Source: UBA3941 sp002385665
GTDB taxonomy: Bacteria > Bacillota > Clostridia > Caldicoprobacterales > UBA3941
Length of the DNA: 64,000 bases
Assembly: GCA_050949255.1 (NCBI GenBank)
Contig: JBMNFJ010000016.1
Coordinates: 868,001-932,000, forward strand
Direction of reading: 5' to 3'
Positions 44,200 to 52,694 of this stretch are shown here, one piece after another. A program made the translations under genes and the position numbers. The stretch's first letter is position 1. Each line of letters begins with the position of its first letter. The notes under the pieces are model-generated. The model was not told the origin of the DNA and made no database searches. It saw nothing but the letters and a program-made list of their open reading frames with translations.

Positions 44200-45729
44200 C
44201 TACTCCTCGCTCAACCAATTTCTTAATAACTGGGCAATCTCTTCTGGTTGTTCTTCCGCTAACCTATTTAATTGTGTTTTTATCGTATTCTCGTCACTAA
44301 CAGCGATATCAGGCACATCTTCTTCTACAAAAGCCACTGGTTCTTCGGGGATATAATCATCATTAGCTTCAATAGGAATTTGTTGTCTACCCTTATGGAA
44401 TATCATAATTAAGGCCAGTATTAAAATCAAAGAAGATACTATTATTGCAATCCAGTTTAAATTTATCCATGGTTTATCCCTTGATTGATCCTTTATGGCA
44501 TCTAATAGATCTTGCTGAATGTCTGTGTTAAATCCCCAGCTTTGAACTGCTACCCTGTCCAGATCTGTACCCATGGCTGTGGCAACTAATTCTCTGACTT
44601 CGTTTATAGTCTGCTGGTCCAATTGATCATTGTCGATCACAACAGCAATGGACAAGTTTTCAAGCTTGCCTTGTTCTTCTTCAATCATCTCCTTAATTTC
44701 ATTGACTTCATAGTTTATTTTTCTGTGATCTTTTTGCGATGTAGAATCGGCACCCACATCGGCCTCTGGATATTGGGTGGTATTATTGGTCTCACCCGGT
44801 ACCCCACCGGCAGGAGTATTGCTCATCTTCTCTTTTAATAATTCTTGGCTAATAATTATACCTGAATCATCCATCACGGGTTCAAATGATATAGATTCCT
44901 TTGTTCTTTTATCAAAGTTTAACTTTGCAGTTACCGCGATCTTTACCCTTCCATACCCAAACACCGGTTCCAGCAGGCCTGCGATTTCTGCCTTTATTCT
45001 ATCTTCTAACTGCTGCTGCATTACAAATTGATCCGCAACCATCTGAGTATCTGAATCTCCCTCAAGATTCAAGATATTCATCTTATTGTCTATTATGGTG
45101 ATATTGTCTTTTTCTAGCCCAGGAACACTGGTTGACATTAGCTGCTCAATACTTTTTGCTTGCTGACTGTTAATTTCATATCCTTGTTTTGGTAAAATTA
45201 TCACAGATGCCGATACAGGTATCTCATCCTCCTTCAATACAAAGGAATCGGATTTGGGCATAGCGATAGTTACCACTGCATCCTCCACTCCTTCAAGAAA
45301 GCGTATGGATTGACCCAAGCGTTCCTGAAGTTGTATAATCCATCTTTTTTGGATCTCATCATTGGTTTGGCCGAAGGAGCCTCCTTGAAGATACAAATCA
45401 TAGTTGAACCCGGATTTTGGGTAGCCTTCCAAGGTCAATTGCATCCGAAGCTCCGCTTCCTTATCCTTTGGTACAAGGATTGTAGTTGTACCATCCATTT
45501 TTGGCTGAGCATTTGATTCTTTTAGCTTGGTATAGATCTCAGCTGCTTCTTTCTCATTCAATCCAGAATATAAAACTACATAGTCCTTTTTGGCCAACAA
45601 AACCGAAGCCAAAATTATTGCAATCACAACTATAAGAATTAAAAAGATCAAACTTCTTTTTTTGGTTTTATCAAGATTGTCCCAGAAATTATTCAATTGT
45701 TGTTTGATAGGTTCCAGTGCACTTAACAT
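44200..45729 (-). CDS. fliF: Flagellar MS-ring protein FliF
   Basis: FliF makes the membrane ring that seeds the basal body. The 509 residues have two membrane helices, one near residues 22-45 and one near 425-445. Between them are YscJ-like ring-building motifs (YVVLYSGLNEKEAAEIYTKLKE in parts, EGVEDAVVTIAMP). The FliG-binding tail NRLAEEQPEEIAQLLRNWLSEE is in parts. The start is the ATG at 45729 behind a GGGG-rich sequence. It is separated from fliE by an unusually long 295-base gap, of which the last 21 bases belong to its own in-frame extension. Confidence 0.95.
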   Translation of the reverse strand: MLSALEPIKQQLNNFWDNLDKTKKRSLIFLILIVVIAIILASVLLAKKDYVVLYSGLNEKEAAEIYTKLKESNAQPKMDGTTTILVPKDKEAELRMQLTLEGYPKSGFNYDLYLQGGSFGQTNDEIQKRWIIQLQERLGQSIRFLEGVEDAVVTIAMPKSDSFVLKEDEIPVSASVIILPKQGYEINSQQAKSIEQLMSTSVPGLEKDNITIIDNKMNILNLEGDSDTQMVADQFVMQQQLEDRIKAEIAGLLEPVFGYGRVKIAVTAKLNFDKRTKESISFEPVMDDSGIIISQELLKEKMSNTPAGGVPGETNNTTQYPEADVGADSTSQKDHRKINYEVNEIKEMIEEEQGKLENLSIAVVIDNDQLDQQTINEVRELVATAMGTDLDRVAVQSWGFNTDIQQDLLDAIKDQSRDKPWINLNWIAIIVSSLILILALIMIFHKGRQQIPIEANDDYIPEEPVAFVEEDVPDIAVSDENTIKTQLNRLAEEQPEEIAQLLRNWLSEE

Positions 45730-45839
45730 CCCATCCCCGCTTCCCCTCAAATGCCAAGTTATCCAGCAACTGCAAAACTGTAATCATAAAAGGATTTAGG
45801 TTAAAAACCGGCTCTATATATAAATAATACATGCTGTGT

Positions 45840-45899
45840 AGGTCACGTCCCAACCTCAGACTAATTCTGGGACGGGGGAGCATCTAATGGAAATGACCT
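45840..45899 (-). other. Nested stem-loop in the fliE-fliF gap
   Basis: CGTCCCA (45846-45852) pairs with TGGGACG (45868-45874), and an outer AGGTCA (45840-45845) can pair with TGACCT (45894-45899), forming a two-part stem with a side loop. There is no T-run. The whole gap from 45751 to 46024 has no gene and no convincing promoter; this fold is the only structure I see in it. It may be an mRNA processing site or a cis-acting RNA. Confidence 0.45.
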
Positions 45900-46024
45900 A
45901 TTAAGAAGTAAGTAAAAGGTATTGCAGTAAAATATCATAATAAAAGATCATGTCTGATCTAAAGGACTACTGCTCATGTAATTACTCACTTAGTAGTCTA
46001 TCCAATTACCTACAACAGTTGTTG

Positions 46025-46318
46025 CTATATCTGCATTCTCATTATTTCCTGATAGGCGTCCAGTATTTTACTTCTAACCTGTAATGTAAACTGAAGCGCA
46101 ATATCAGCCTTTTCCATATCGATCATTATCTTATCCAGGCTGTCAATCTGACCCGCAGCCATATAGGTATTATTGGTAATATCCTTCTCTCTGAGCTCTT
46201 TGACTTCCTGTACAACATTTTCAAATATGTCCTTAAATTTACCTGTATTGGCTGTGTGTTTGGTCTTGGAAGATCCTATTAGGTTAAGAGAATTCGAATA
46301 TAGATTATCAATTTTCAC
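46025..46318 (-). CDS. fliE: Flagellar hook-basal body protein FliE
   Basis: FliE joins the MS-ring to the rod. The 97 residues have the typical FliE C-terminal two-thirds: KFKDIFENVVQEVKELREKD, then the SLDKIMIDMEKADIALQFTLQVRSKILDAYQEIMRMQI ending in parts. It follows flgC by 15 bases and is the last gene before the gap ahead of fliF. Confidence 0.95.
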   Translation of the reverse strand: MKIDNLYSNSLNLIGSSKTKHTANTGKFKDIFENVVQEVKELREKDITNNTYMAAGQIDSLDKIMIDMEKADIALQFTLQVRSKILDAYQEIMRMQI

Positions 46319-46332
46319 CTAAAAGCCCCCTT

Positions 46333-46770
46333 TTATCTCTTTCCTATCTCTAATCCCTTGATCGCCATACTCTTTGCCGCATTAAAGGCTGTGACATTGG
46401 CTTCAAAGGAGCGTGTAGCAGATATCATATCCACCATTTCTTTCAAGTTGTCTACATTAGGCATTTGGACATAGCCCCGCTCGTCAGCATCCGGATGCCC
46501 CGGATCATAAATCGTTTTAAACGGGGTAGGATCCTCAACTATCCTTGTGGCTTTTATCCCCTGACCCGAAAAAGCATTGATACTATCTGAGAGAAATTGG
46601 GTAAAAGGTTTTGATTCTATGTTTTCCTGCACGGTCACTAGTCTGCGACGGTAAGGACCCCCGTTGGCTGTCCGGGTTGTATTCATGTTGGCTATATTCT
46701 GTGCTATAATATCCATTCTAAGCCGCTGTACGGTCATGCCTGAAGCGCTAATTTGCATGGATTTTATCAC
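46333..46770 (-). CDS. flgC: Flagellar rod protein FlgC
   Basis: FlgC is a proximal rod subunit. In the 145 residues the rod signature at the start reads SMQISASGMTVQRLRMDIIAQNIANMNTTRT in parts. The C-terminal ending has SATRSFEANVTAFNAAKSMAIKGLEIGK in parts. It starts three bases after the flgB stop. No anomaly was seen. Confidence 0.96.
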   Translation of the reverse strand: MIKSMQISASGMTVQRLRMDIIAQNIANMNTTRTANGGPYRRRLVTVQENIESKPFTQFLSDSINAFSGQGIKATRIVEDPTPFKTIYDPGHPDADERGYVQMPNVDNLKEMVDMISATRSFEANVTAFNAAKSMAIKGLEIGKR

Positions 46771-46772
46771 CT

Positions 46773-47186
46773 TTAACGCCTCCCCTCATTGATAATTGTC
46801 CTAAGCCTCGAGAGCTCCCCATTCAATTTTTGGACTAAAGCATGATGCATAAGGGTATTAGTAGCCAGATCTGCCATTTCGGAATCTATATCTACGTTAT
46901 TATCATCTATACGCATTTTTGTGGAATCTACTTCGATTATTTTTGCCTCAATTTCATTTATGGGGGGGTCCCCTATCCTAAGATGTTTTTCCCTGGTTTG
47001 CCTACCTTGCAGTCCATGTCCGGCAAGTGCTGATGCTAACTCCTCCTCAAAAACTGCCTTTTTTTTCTTGTAACCAGGCGTATCTGCATTTGATATATTA
47101 TGGGAAATTACTTCATGCCTTTTCCAAACCACATCCAAGGCCCTTTCTAAAGGTGTTATATTAGAAAAAAACCATTCTTTAGCCAA
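46773..47186 (-). CDS. flgB: Flagellar rod protein FlgB, first gene of the motility superoperon
   Basis: FlgB is the innermost rod subunit. The 137 residues show ALDVVWKRHEVISHNISNADTPGYKKKKAVFEEEL in parts, the rod-family signature, and the family ending VQKLNGELSRLRTIINEGRR. The start is a TTG with GGGGGTGAAG upstream. A sigma-A-like promoter lies about 150 bases before it, and the 31 kb run of motility genes follows without a strong terminator. Confidence 0.95.
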   Translation of the reverse strand: MAKEWFFSNITPLERALDVVWKRHEVISHNISNADTPGYKKKKAVFEEELASALAGHGLQGRQTREKHLRIGDPPINEIEAKIIEVDSTKMRIDDNNVDIDSEMADLATNTLMHHALVQKLNGELSRLRTIINEGRR

Positions 47187-47338
47187 GTCTTCACCCCCAT
47201 GTTTGGTATGCTGATATATAAATTTAAGTTACCCAAAACACTGCATAACAAAACTAAAATACATTTTATTCGACAAATACCTTGGTTATTTTGCCCATTA
47301 ATATGAATAATTTATACATTTTTATCATTATTACTCTA

Positions 47339-47367
47339 ATTATACACTATGGCGGAATAACTTTCCA
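47339..47367 (-). promoter_or_regulatory. Candidate sigma-A promoter of the motility superoperon
   Basis: The minus strand shows TGGAAA (47362-47367, four of six -35 matches), 17 bases, then a perfect TATAAT (47339-47344). It lies just past the terminator of the DUF1292 gene and gives a leader of about 150 bases before flgB. That leader is AT-rich with no strong fold. I found no obvious sigma-D-type element in the gap. Confidence 0.6.
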
Positions 47368-47382
47368 TAGTACTTTTTTCAT

Positions 47383-47414
47383 AAAAAAGAGGACCCTCTT
47401 TCAAGGATCCTCTT
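47383..47414 (-). terminator. Intrinsic terminator after the DUF1292 gene
   Basis: AGAGGACCC (47388-47396) pairs with GGATCCTCT (47405-47413) with one G-T wobble, and the minus strand continues TTTTTT. One arm overlaps the end of the DUF1292 coding sequence. It isolates the ireB-ruvX unit from the motility superoperon. Confidence 0.88.
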
Positions 47415-47694
47415 CTTCACTCTGTGTCATTATTTCATTGAAGGCTTCAAAGACTGCATTTAGTTCGTCTTCATCGTCTATACTAACATATATGTTTTCT
47501 TGTTCTTTATCATGCTCTACTCTAAGTATAACAACCTGACCTTCATAATCCTCCTGGTTATCATCTGCAGGGGGGTCTATTGGTGTCAGTACCACATATT
47601 CATTTTCTCCAAAATCTATTGTCATTATATATTCAAAGGCAAAACTACTGCCCTCATCATCTATAAGTTCTACTATATTATTCCTATTCTCCAT
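47401..47694 (-). CDS. DUF1292 protein (YrzB family)
   Basis: This acidic 97-residue protein of the DUF1292/YrzB family has unknown function. The family pattern is IVELIDDEGSSFAFEYIMTIDFGENEYVVLTPID, then DEDELNAVFEAFNEIM, in parts. It overlaps ruvX by 11 bases and ends the ireB-ruvX unit, as in Bacillus (yrzB after yrrK). The conserved pairing with ruvX and alaS is established; the activity is not. Confidence 0.9.
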   Translation of the reverse strand: MENRNNIVELIDDEGSSFAFEYIMTIDFGENEYVVLTPIDPPADDNQEDYEGQVVILRVEHDKEQENIYVSIDDEDELNAVFEAFNEIMTQSEEEDP

Positions 47695-48130
47695 CTCTAA
47701 TTCCCCCCTTTTTTTGGTTGTTTATAAAATCCAAATAACTCTGCAGGATAAAAATAGCTGCCATCATATCCACATTTTCTTTCCTTTTCTTCCTGCTAAC
47801 ATCTGCATCTATCATAATGCGGTTGGCTTGCATTGAGGTGAGCCTTTCATCCCAATAGATAATATTTTCTGAAAATCCTTCTTCCTTAAGTAAGTCTCCA
47901 AACTCCTTAACCTTTTCACCTTGAGGACCTATGGTCCCATTCATGTTGATAGGTAGGCCTAAAACCAATTTATCCGGCTTATATTGATTTATTATCTTAC
48001 CAATACGTTCCATATCATGTTTTTCGCCCTTTCTAACAAGAGTTTCAATACCATGAGCCATCAAACCTAAACTATCACTAATAGCCATGCCTATCCGCCT
48101 ATCACCAACATCCATAGCCAAAATCCTCAA
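47684..48130 (-). CDS. ruvX: RuvX/YqgF-family pre-16S rRNA nuclease / resolvase-like protein
   Basis: This is a 148-residue RNase H-fold protein; E. coli YqgF matures 16S rRNA 5' ends, and a Holliday-junction role is also proposed. The motifs are RILAMDVGDRRIGMAISD with Asp7, VLGLPINMNGTIGPQ, and DERLTSMQANRIM, with the late Asp in RKKRKENVDMMAAIFILQ. It is followed by the DUF1292 gene; an AKR gene sits between it and ireB. Confidence 0.93.
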   Translation of the reverse strand: MRILAMDVGDRRIGMAISDSLGLMAHGIETLVRKGEKHDMERIGKIINQYKPDKLVLGLPINMNGTIGPQGEKVKEFGDLLKEEGFSENIIYWDERLTSMQANRIMIDADVSRKKRKENVDMMAAIFILQSYLDFINNQKKGGIRDGE

Positions 48131-48197
48131 ATTATGATTGCCCTCCTATATAATCTTCCTTGTATTTTATCCTGTTATACCTGAAATAGGGGTTCCC

Positions 48198-49145
48198 CTA
48201 AATAACCTTAATAGCCAATTCCTTACAGACTGAACCACAATAGCCACAAAGTATGCATTTTTTTGCATCTACTTGTGATTTTTTGTCTTTTCCTATACTA
48301 AGAGCCCCTTGCTGACACCTTCTTATGCATCTTCCGCAACCGGTACACCAGTCTTGTATAAAAAGATTTCTTTCATAGTTTTTTACTGAATCCAATTTTT
48401 CCTTATTAGGAACTTTCCCATTAAAGATATCCACATTAATTTCAACCTCTTCAATCCTTTGCATACCCACAGCTATGGAATGAAGGTAAGGGAAATTTAT
48501 TATATAGTCAAAAGCTCTCTGAAGATCTGATATAAGGTGCCCACCTCCCAAAGCTTTCATGGCATATATACCTTTCCCTTTGGACCAGGCAAACGATATA
48601 GCCTGTTCCATGTCCTCTAAATCTCCATCTACTATACCCACTCCCTTATAATTTATTATGGGATGGATAATATCAATTTCTGGGGTTTCGGCAGCTGCCC
48701 TAACACCAGCTACGTGATGCGTAGAAATACCTATAGCTCTTACTAATCCTTCATCCTTACACCGGGATAAATATTCAATTGCTTCCCAATGTCCCTTTAA
48801 AGTCAAAGGACCTTCCTGTTCATGCAACAAAAAACAATCAATATAGTCCCTTCCTATACCAGCTAGAGCCCTGTTTAACGTTTCCTCTGCAGTCTTAAAA
48901 TCATAGGCATAGGATTTGCTTGAAACCACCATATTCGGAAAATCATTCAAGACCTCTTTTATATATGGATATGTCCCATACAGATCAGCTGTATCAATGA
49001 AGTTAACCCCCATCTCAGCAGCTCTTCTGATTACAGCTGCACCATCCTTTATGGATAAATTCTTTTGCAAAGGCCCTAGGGTCAGTGAACCAAAACAAAG
49101 TCTGGAAACCTTTATCCCCGTTTTACCTAAACTATTATAAATCAT
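48198..49145 (-). CDS. Aldo/keto reductase with C-terminal ferredoxin domain
   Basis: In this 315-residue protein, the AKR barrel spans about residues 1-255, with the tetrad in place (Asp51, Tyr56, Lys77, His108). A two-cluster ferredoxin tail follows: CTGCGRCIRRC and CILCGYCGSVC near residues 268-308, each a 4Fe-4S motif. AKR-ferredoxin fusions of this kind occur in anaerobes and probably pass electrons between ferredoxin and an unknown substrate. It lies between ireB and ruvX, about 30 bases from each, so it is read with them. The substrate cannot be named from sequence. Confidence 0.88.
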   Translation of the reverse strand: MIYNSLGKTGIKVSRLCFGSLTLGPLQKNLSIKDGAAVIRRAAEMGVNFIDTADLYGTYPYIKEVLNDFPNMVVSSKSYAYDFKTAEETLNRALAGIGRDYIDCFLLHEQEGPLTLKGHWEAIEYLSRCKDEGLVRAIGISTHHVAGVRAAAETPEIDIIHPIINYKGVGIVDGDLEDMEQAISFAWSKGKGIYAMKALGGGHLISDLQRAFDYIINFPYLHSIAVGMQRIEEVEINVDIFNGKVPNKEKLDSVKNYERNLFIQDWCTGCGRCIRRCQQGALSIGKDKKSQVDAKKCILCGYCGSVCKELAIKVI

Positions 49146-49179
49146 CTACTAAAAATAGCCCTCTTTCATTATTTACATG

Positions 49180-49440
49180 TTACTTATTTGATTCGATGTA
49201 ATGCAATATTAGTTCCTCAAGTAATTCGTCTCTTTCGAGCCTACGAATTAAAGCCCTGGCATTTTGATGGCTGGTGATATAAGTAGGGTCGCCGGATATT
49301 AAATACCCAACTATCTGGTTTACAGGATCATATCCCTTTTCTCGTAAAGCACTATAAACCCTGAGCAAAATTTCTTTAGGCGTCTTATTACTATCCTTAT
49401 CGATATTAAACTTCATGGTCTTTTGTAAATCCCTATCCAT
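49180..49440 (-). CDS. ireB: IreB family regulatory phosphoprotein (UPF0297)
   Basis: This small regulator is phosphorylated by PrkC/IreK-type kinases in enterococci. The 86-residue protein starting at the ATG at 49440 reads [12 protein letters not shown], with the family Thr region (Thr8). [59 protein letters not shown] in parts follows; length and ending are typical. A GTG four codons earlier is less likely. It has its own candidate promoter downstream of alaS. Confidence 0.93.
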   Translation of the reverse strand: MDRDLQKTMKFNIDKDSNKTPKEILLRVYSALREKGYDPVNQIVGYLISGDPTYITSHQNARALIRRLERDELLEELILHYIESNK

Positions 49441-49518
49441 AAAACATACCACCTCCTATGTATTACTAGATAGATATTAGCCCATTTTTTGTCATAGCTT
49501 CATCCTGTTCTGATTACT

Positions 49519-49547
49519 AGTATAACTATAGTCATCACATATAACAA
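49519..49547 (-). promoter_or_regulatory. Candidate promoter of the ireB unit
   Basis: The minus strand carries TTGTTA (49542-49547), a 17-base spacer and TATACT (49519-49524). It lies between the stem-loop after alaS and ireB, with a leader of about 70 bases. Match quality is moderate in the -35 box and good in the -10 box. Confidence 0.55.
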
Positions 49548-49564
49548 GCATAGATTGCACAGCA

Positions 49565-49609
49565 TTAGTAAACAATTACGGGGGCATTTAGAATGCCCCC
49601 AGTTACTAA
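49565..49609 (-). other. Stem-loop after alaS (terminator-like, no U-tract)
   Basis: GGGGGCATT (49580-49588) pairs with AATGCCCCC (49592-49600) with a three-base loop; flanking TTAGTAA (49565-49571) and TTACTAA (49603-49609) can extend it. The 240 bases between alaS and ireB hold only this fold and the ireB promoter. Without a T-run on either strand it may still end alaS mRNA or block exonucleases. Confidence 0.55.
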
Positions 49610-49692
49610 AGGCTTGGGCATTAATATTCAAGGTCAATGGATATAATCACCATAATTACAGACTTGTCTTTCGTCCATTAGGGCAGTGTAGT

Positions 49693-52338
49693 TTATTTGA
49701 TACCCAATTGTTGTGTAAGTATAACTCCTACCTTATCCAACGCTTGTGGTATCTTTAATGGATCCTTGCCCCCTGCTTGAGCCATATCAGGTCGTCCACC
49801 GCCTCCTCCACTTGTGATCTTAGCAACCTCTCTTATTAGATTGCCGGAATGGACTCCCTTACCGATCATATCCTTAGTTGCGGCAGCCACCATGTTGACC
49901 CTGCCTTGATATTCGGAGGCCAACACAACAACTCCAGACTTTAATTTGTTTCTTAGGATATCTGCTGTCTCCCTCAGGCTATTCATATCCTGCCGGTCAA
50001 CACTGGCAGCTATAAATTGAATACCACCTATAGATTTCTTATGAGATACAAGCATGTCTACAGTTCCCTGCATAAGTTGCCTTTTTAAGAATTGTATTTC
50101 ATGCTCATATTCCTTAATCTGCTCCATTATACTCTTGGCCTTTTGTATAACTCCTGTAGGATTAGTTTTTAGGACTTCTGACACTTGATCTATTAGCTCG
50201 TTTTGCTGTTTTATCCACTGTATTGCTCCGGAGCCGGTAACCGCTTCGATTCTTCTAACACCGGCAGCTATTCCAGTTTCGCTTATGATCTTGAATAAGC
50301 CTGCCTGCCCAGTATTGGAAAGATGAGTACCCCCACAGAGTTCAATGCTATAATCCCCCATCTTTACTACCCTGACTATATCTCCATATTTTTCGCCAAA
50401 TAGTGCTACAGCCCCTAAACTCCTGGCATCATCATATGTTGTCTCTATAATCTCAATAGGCAAAGCTTCCATAATTTTATTATTTACTATGGCCTCTACC
50501 TTGTCGATTTCTTCTTCAGTTAAGGAAGCAAAATGAGAAAAATCGAATCTCAATCTCGTAGGGGTAACCAGGGATCCAGCCTGTTCCACATGGTCTCCTA
50601 AAACTTCCTTTAGGGCCTTGTGCAATAGGTGAGTTGCAGAGTGATTACGGGCAGTTGAAATTCTCTCCTCTGTTAGAACTTTCGCATCTATCTTTTGGTT
50701 AATATTGATACTGCCGGAAAGGACTTTCCCTTTATGGACAATATGGTTCCCATGTAACTTGTTAACATCTTCGATCTCCATCATGACTTCGTCACTTTGA
50801 AGCAGCCCCTTATCACCTATCTGTCCGCCACTTTCTGCATAAAAGGGAGTTTTATCCAAAATCACCAGCACATGATCACCTGCATGAGCAGATTCTACAC
50901 GTTGATTCTCTTTTATTAATCCGATTACCCTACTCCGGGTATTTAAGGTATCATAGCCAACGAAATCTGTTGTTTCATCCGGTTTCAAAAGCCCATAAAC
51001 AGGATCATCTTCACCCATATAGTTTGTTTCTTCCCTTGCTGCTCTGGCCCGCTCCCTCTGAGCTTTCATTTCTGCATTAAATGCAGCTTCATCAACGCCA
51101 AGACCTTCCTCTTCTAATATCTCCCTGGTTAAATCCAAGGGAAAGCCATAGGTATCATATAGCCTAAAGGCACTTTCACCATCTAATATTCTTCCTTTGG
51201 ACTTTTTGATATCATCTATATAGCCCTTTAATATGATCAAACCCTGGTCTATGGTTTCGTTAAATCGTTCCTCTTCTACTTGAATAACCTTTAAAATATA
51301 TTGCTGTTTTTCCCTTAACTCAGGATAAGCATCTCCAGACTCTCTGATAACGACTTTGGCCAGATCCGATAAGAACATGTCCTTGACACCAATCAGTTTT
51401 CCATGTCTGGCAGCTCTCCTTAGGATTCTTCTAAGTACATACCCCCTCCCTTCATTGGATGGGATAATTCCATCGGAGATCATGAAAACTGTCCCTCTTA
51501 TATGATCAGTTATTACTCTAAGTGATATATCGGTATTGACATTCTCACCATACTTAACCCCAGATATACGACTGGCCTCTAACATAATATTTCTTATGGT
51601 GTCCACTTCGAAGAGGGAATTTACACCCTGCATAATTGCTGCAATTCTCTCCAGTCCCATTCCCGTATCAATGCTAGGACGCTCCAAGGGATGATAATTA
51701 CCCTCCTCATCCCTGTCAAATTGCGTAAACACTAAATTCCAAAATTCTACAAATCTATCGCAATCACATCCTATTGCACAACTCTCACTACCACAACCGT
51801 TCTCCTCTCCCCTATCGAAAAAGATCTCTGAACATGGGCCACATGGACCTACGCCAATCTCCCAAAAGTTATCTTCCTTGCCCATTCGAACAACCCGATG
51901 GGGGTCTAGTCCTACTACCTCTGTCCATATCTCAAATGCTTCATCGTCATCCTGATATATGGTTACCCAAAGCTTATCGAGGGGAAGCTTAAGCACTTCA
52001 GTTACAAATTCCCAAGCCCAGACAATAGCCTCCTTTTTGAAATAGTCTCCAAAGGAGAAGTTACCGAGCATTTCAAAAAAAGTTCCATGCCTGGCGGTTT
52101 TCCCTACCACATCTATGTCTGGGGTTCTGATACATTTTTGACATGTGGTCACTCTAGTACTCGGTGGTATTTCCTGTCCAGTAAAGTAGGCTTTTAAAGG
52201 GGCCATACCCGAATTAATCAATAATAGACTCTTATCAGATTTGGGAACCAACGAAGCACTAGGAAGGATCAGATGATCCTTTTCCTCAAAAAACTTCAAG
52301 AAAATACTACGTAATTGATTCAAGCCCATTTTTTCCAT
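49693..52338 (-). CDS. alaS: Alanyl-tRNA synthetase
   Basis: AlaS charges tRNA-Ala and hydrolyses mischarged Ser/Gly. The 881 residues begin MGLNQLRSIFLKFFEEKDH with the class II core (RVTTCQKCIRTPDIDVVGKTARHGTFFEMLGNFSFGDYFK in parts). The editing site has HSATHLLH near residues 564-571 and CGGTH near 666. A C-terminal C-Ala domain ends GGRPDMAQAGGKDP. A GGAGGG site lies just ahead. The gene is preceded by a T-box leader and a consensus promoter. Confidence 0.98.
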   Translation of the reverse strand: MEKMGLNQLRSIFLKFFEEKDHLILPSASLVPKSDKSLLLINSGMAPLKAYFTGQEIPPSTRVTTCQKCIRTPDIDVVGKTARHGTFFEMLGNFSFGDYFKKEAIVWAWEFVTEVLKLPLDKLWVTIYQDDDEAFEIWTEVVGLDPHRVVRMGKEDNFWEIGVGPCGPCSEIFFDRGEENGCGSESCAIGCDCDRFVEFWNLVFTQFDRDEEGNYHPLERPSIDTGMGLERIAAIMQGVNSLFEVDTIRNIMLEASRISGVKYGENVNTDISLRVITDHIRGTVFMISDGIIPSNEGRGYVLRRILRRAARHGKLIGVKDMFLSDLAKVVIRESGDAYPELREKQQYILKVIQVEEERFNETIDQGLIILKGYIDDIKKSKGRILDGESAFRLYDTYGFPLDLTREILEEEGLGVDEAAFNAEMKAQRERARAAREETNYMGEDDPVYGLLKPDETTDFVGYDTLNTRSRVIGLIKENQRVESAHAGDHVLVILDKTPFYAESGGQIGDKGLLQSDEVMMEIEDVNKLHGNHIVHKGKVLSGSININQKIDAKVLTEERISTARNHSATHLLHKALKEVLGDHVEQAGSLVTPTRLRFDFSHFASLTEEEIDKVEAIVNNKIMEALPIEIIETTYDDARSLGAVALFGEKYGDIVRVVKMGDYSIELCGGTHLSNTGQAGLFKIISETGIAAGVRRIEAVTGSGAIQWIKQQNELIDQVSEVLKTNPTGVIQKAKSIMEQIKEYEHEIQFLKRQLMQGTVDMLVSHKKSIGGIQFIAASVDRQDMNSLRETADILRNKLKSGVVVLASEYQGRVNMVAAATKDMIGKGVHSGNLIREVAKITSGGGGGRPDMAQAGGKDPLKIPQALDKVGVILTQQLGIK

Positions 52339-52362
52339 TTATTACCCTCCTAACGATATAAT

Positions 52363-52599
52363 AAAAAAGCCCCTTCTATCAGAAGGGACGTAGTTATACG
52401 CGGTACCACCCTTGTTATCGAAAGAAAATTCGATCACTCAGTATTTATAACGGTTCATAACCGCCGCAGCCTAAAGATTCAGCTGCAGGGCTCCAGGACG
52501 GCTTCAACCAACCATATCCGAAGGGCTCACACCACCCCCCTCTCGCTTAAGGACTGGATCTGGTTTACTACTCCCTTTCATAGCTTTTATCAATTATTT
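52363..52599 (-). promoter_or_regulatory. T-box riboswitch leader of alaS
   Basis: The conserved T-box sequence AGGGTGGTACCGCG is read at 52412-52399 on the minus strand. It is followed by a terminator hairpin (CCCTTCT 52371-52377 with AGAAGGG 52381-52387) and a TTTTTT run at 52363-52368. Upstream (52420-52599) is the stem I region with an AGTA-type S-turn (GGGAGTAGTAAACC) and a GAA-GCC near 52505-52500 that could hold an alanine GCC specifier. Uncharged tRNA-Ala would stabilise the antiterminator and let alaS be read. The leader fills the 356-base gap between the permease gene and alaS. Confidence 0.93.
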
Positions 52600-52605
52600 A
52601 TGCCC

Positions 52606-52634
52606 ATTATATAGAAGGCAATGTAATTTGTCAA
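52606..52634 (-). promoter_or_regulatory. Consensus sigma-A promoter of alaS
   Basis: Perfect TTGACA (52629-52634), a 17-base spacer, and perfect TATAAT (52606-52611) are read on the minus strand. The start point would fall near 52599, at the first base of the T-box leader. Confidence 0.92.
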
Positions 52635-52694
52635 TATTTAGCTTGCATAGGTATTTCAAAATCATGAATTATATCTCATCAATCTCCGCTATCG

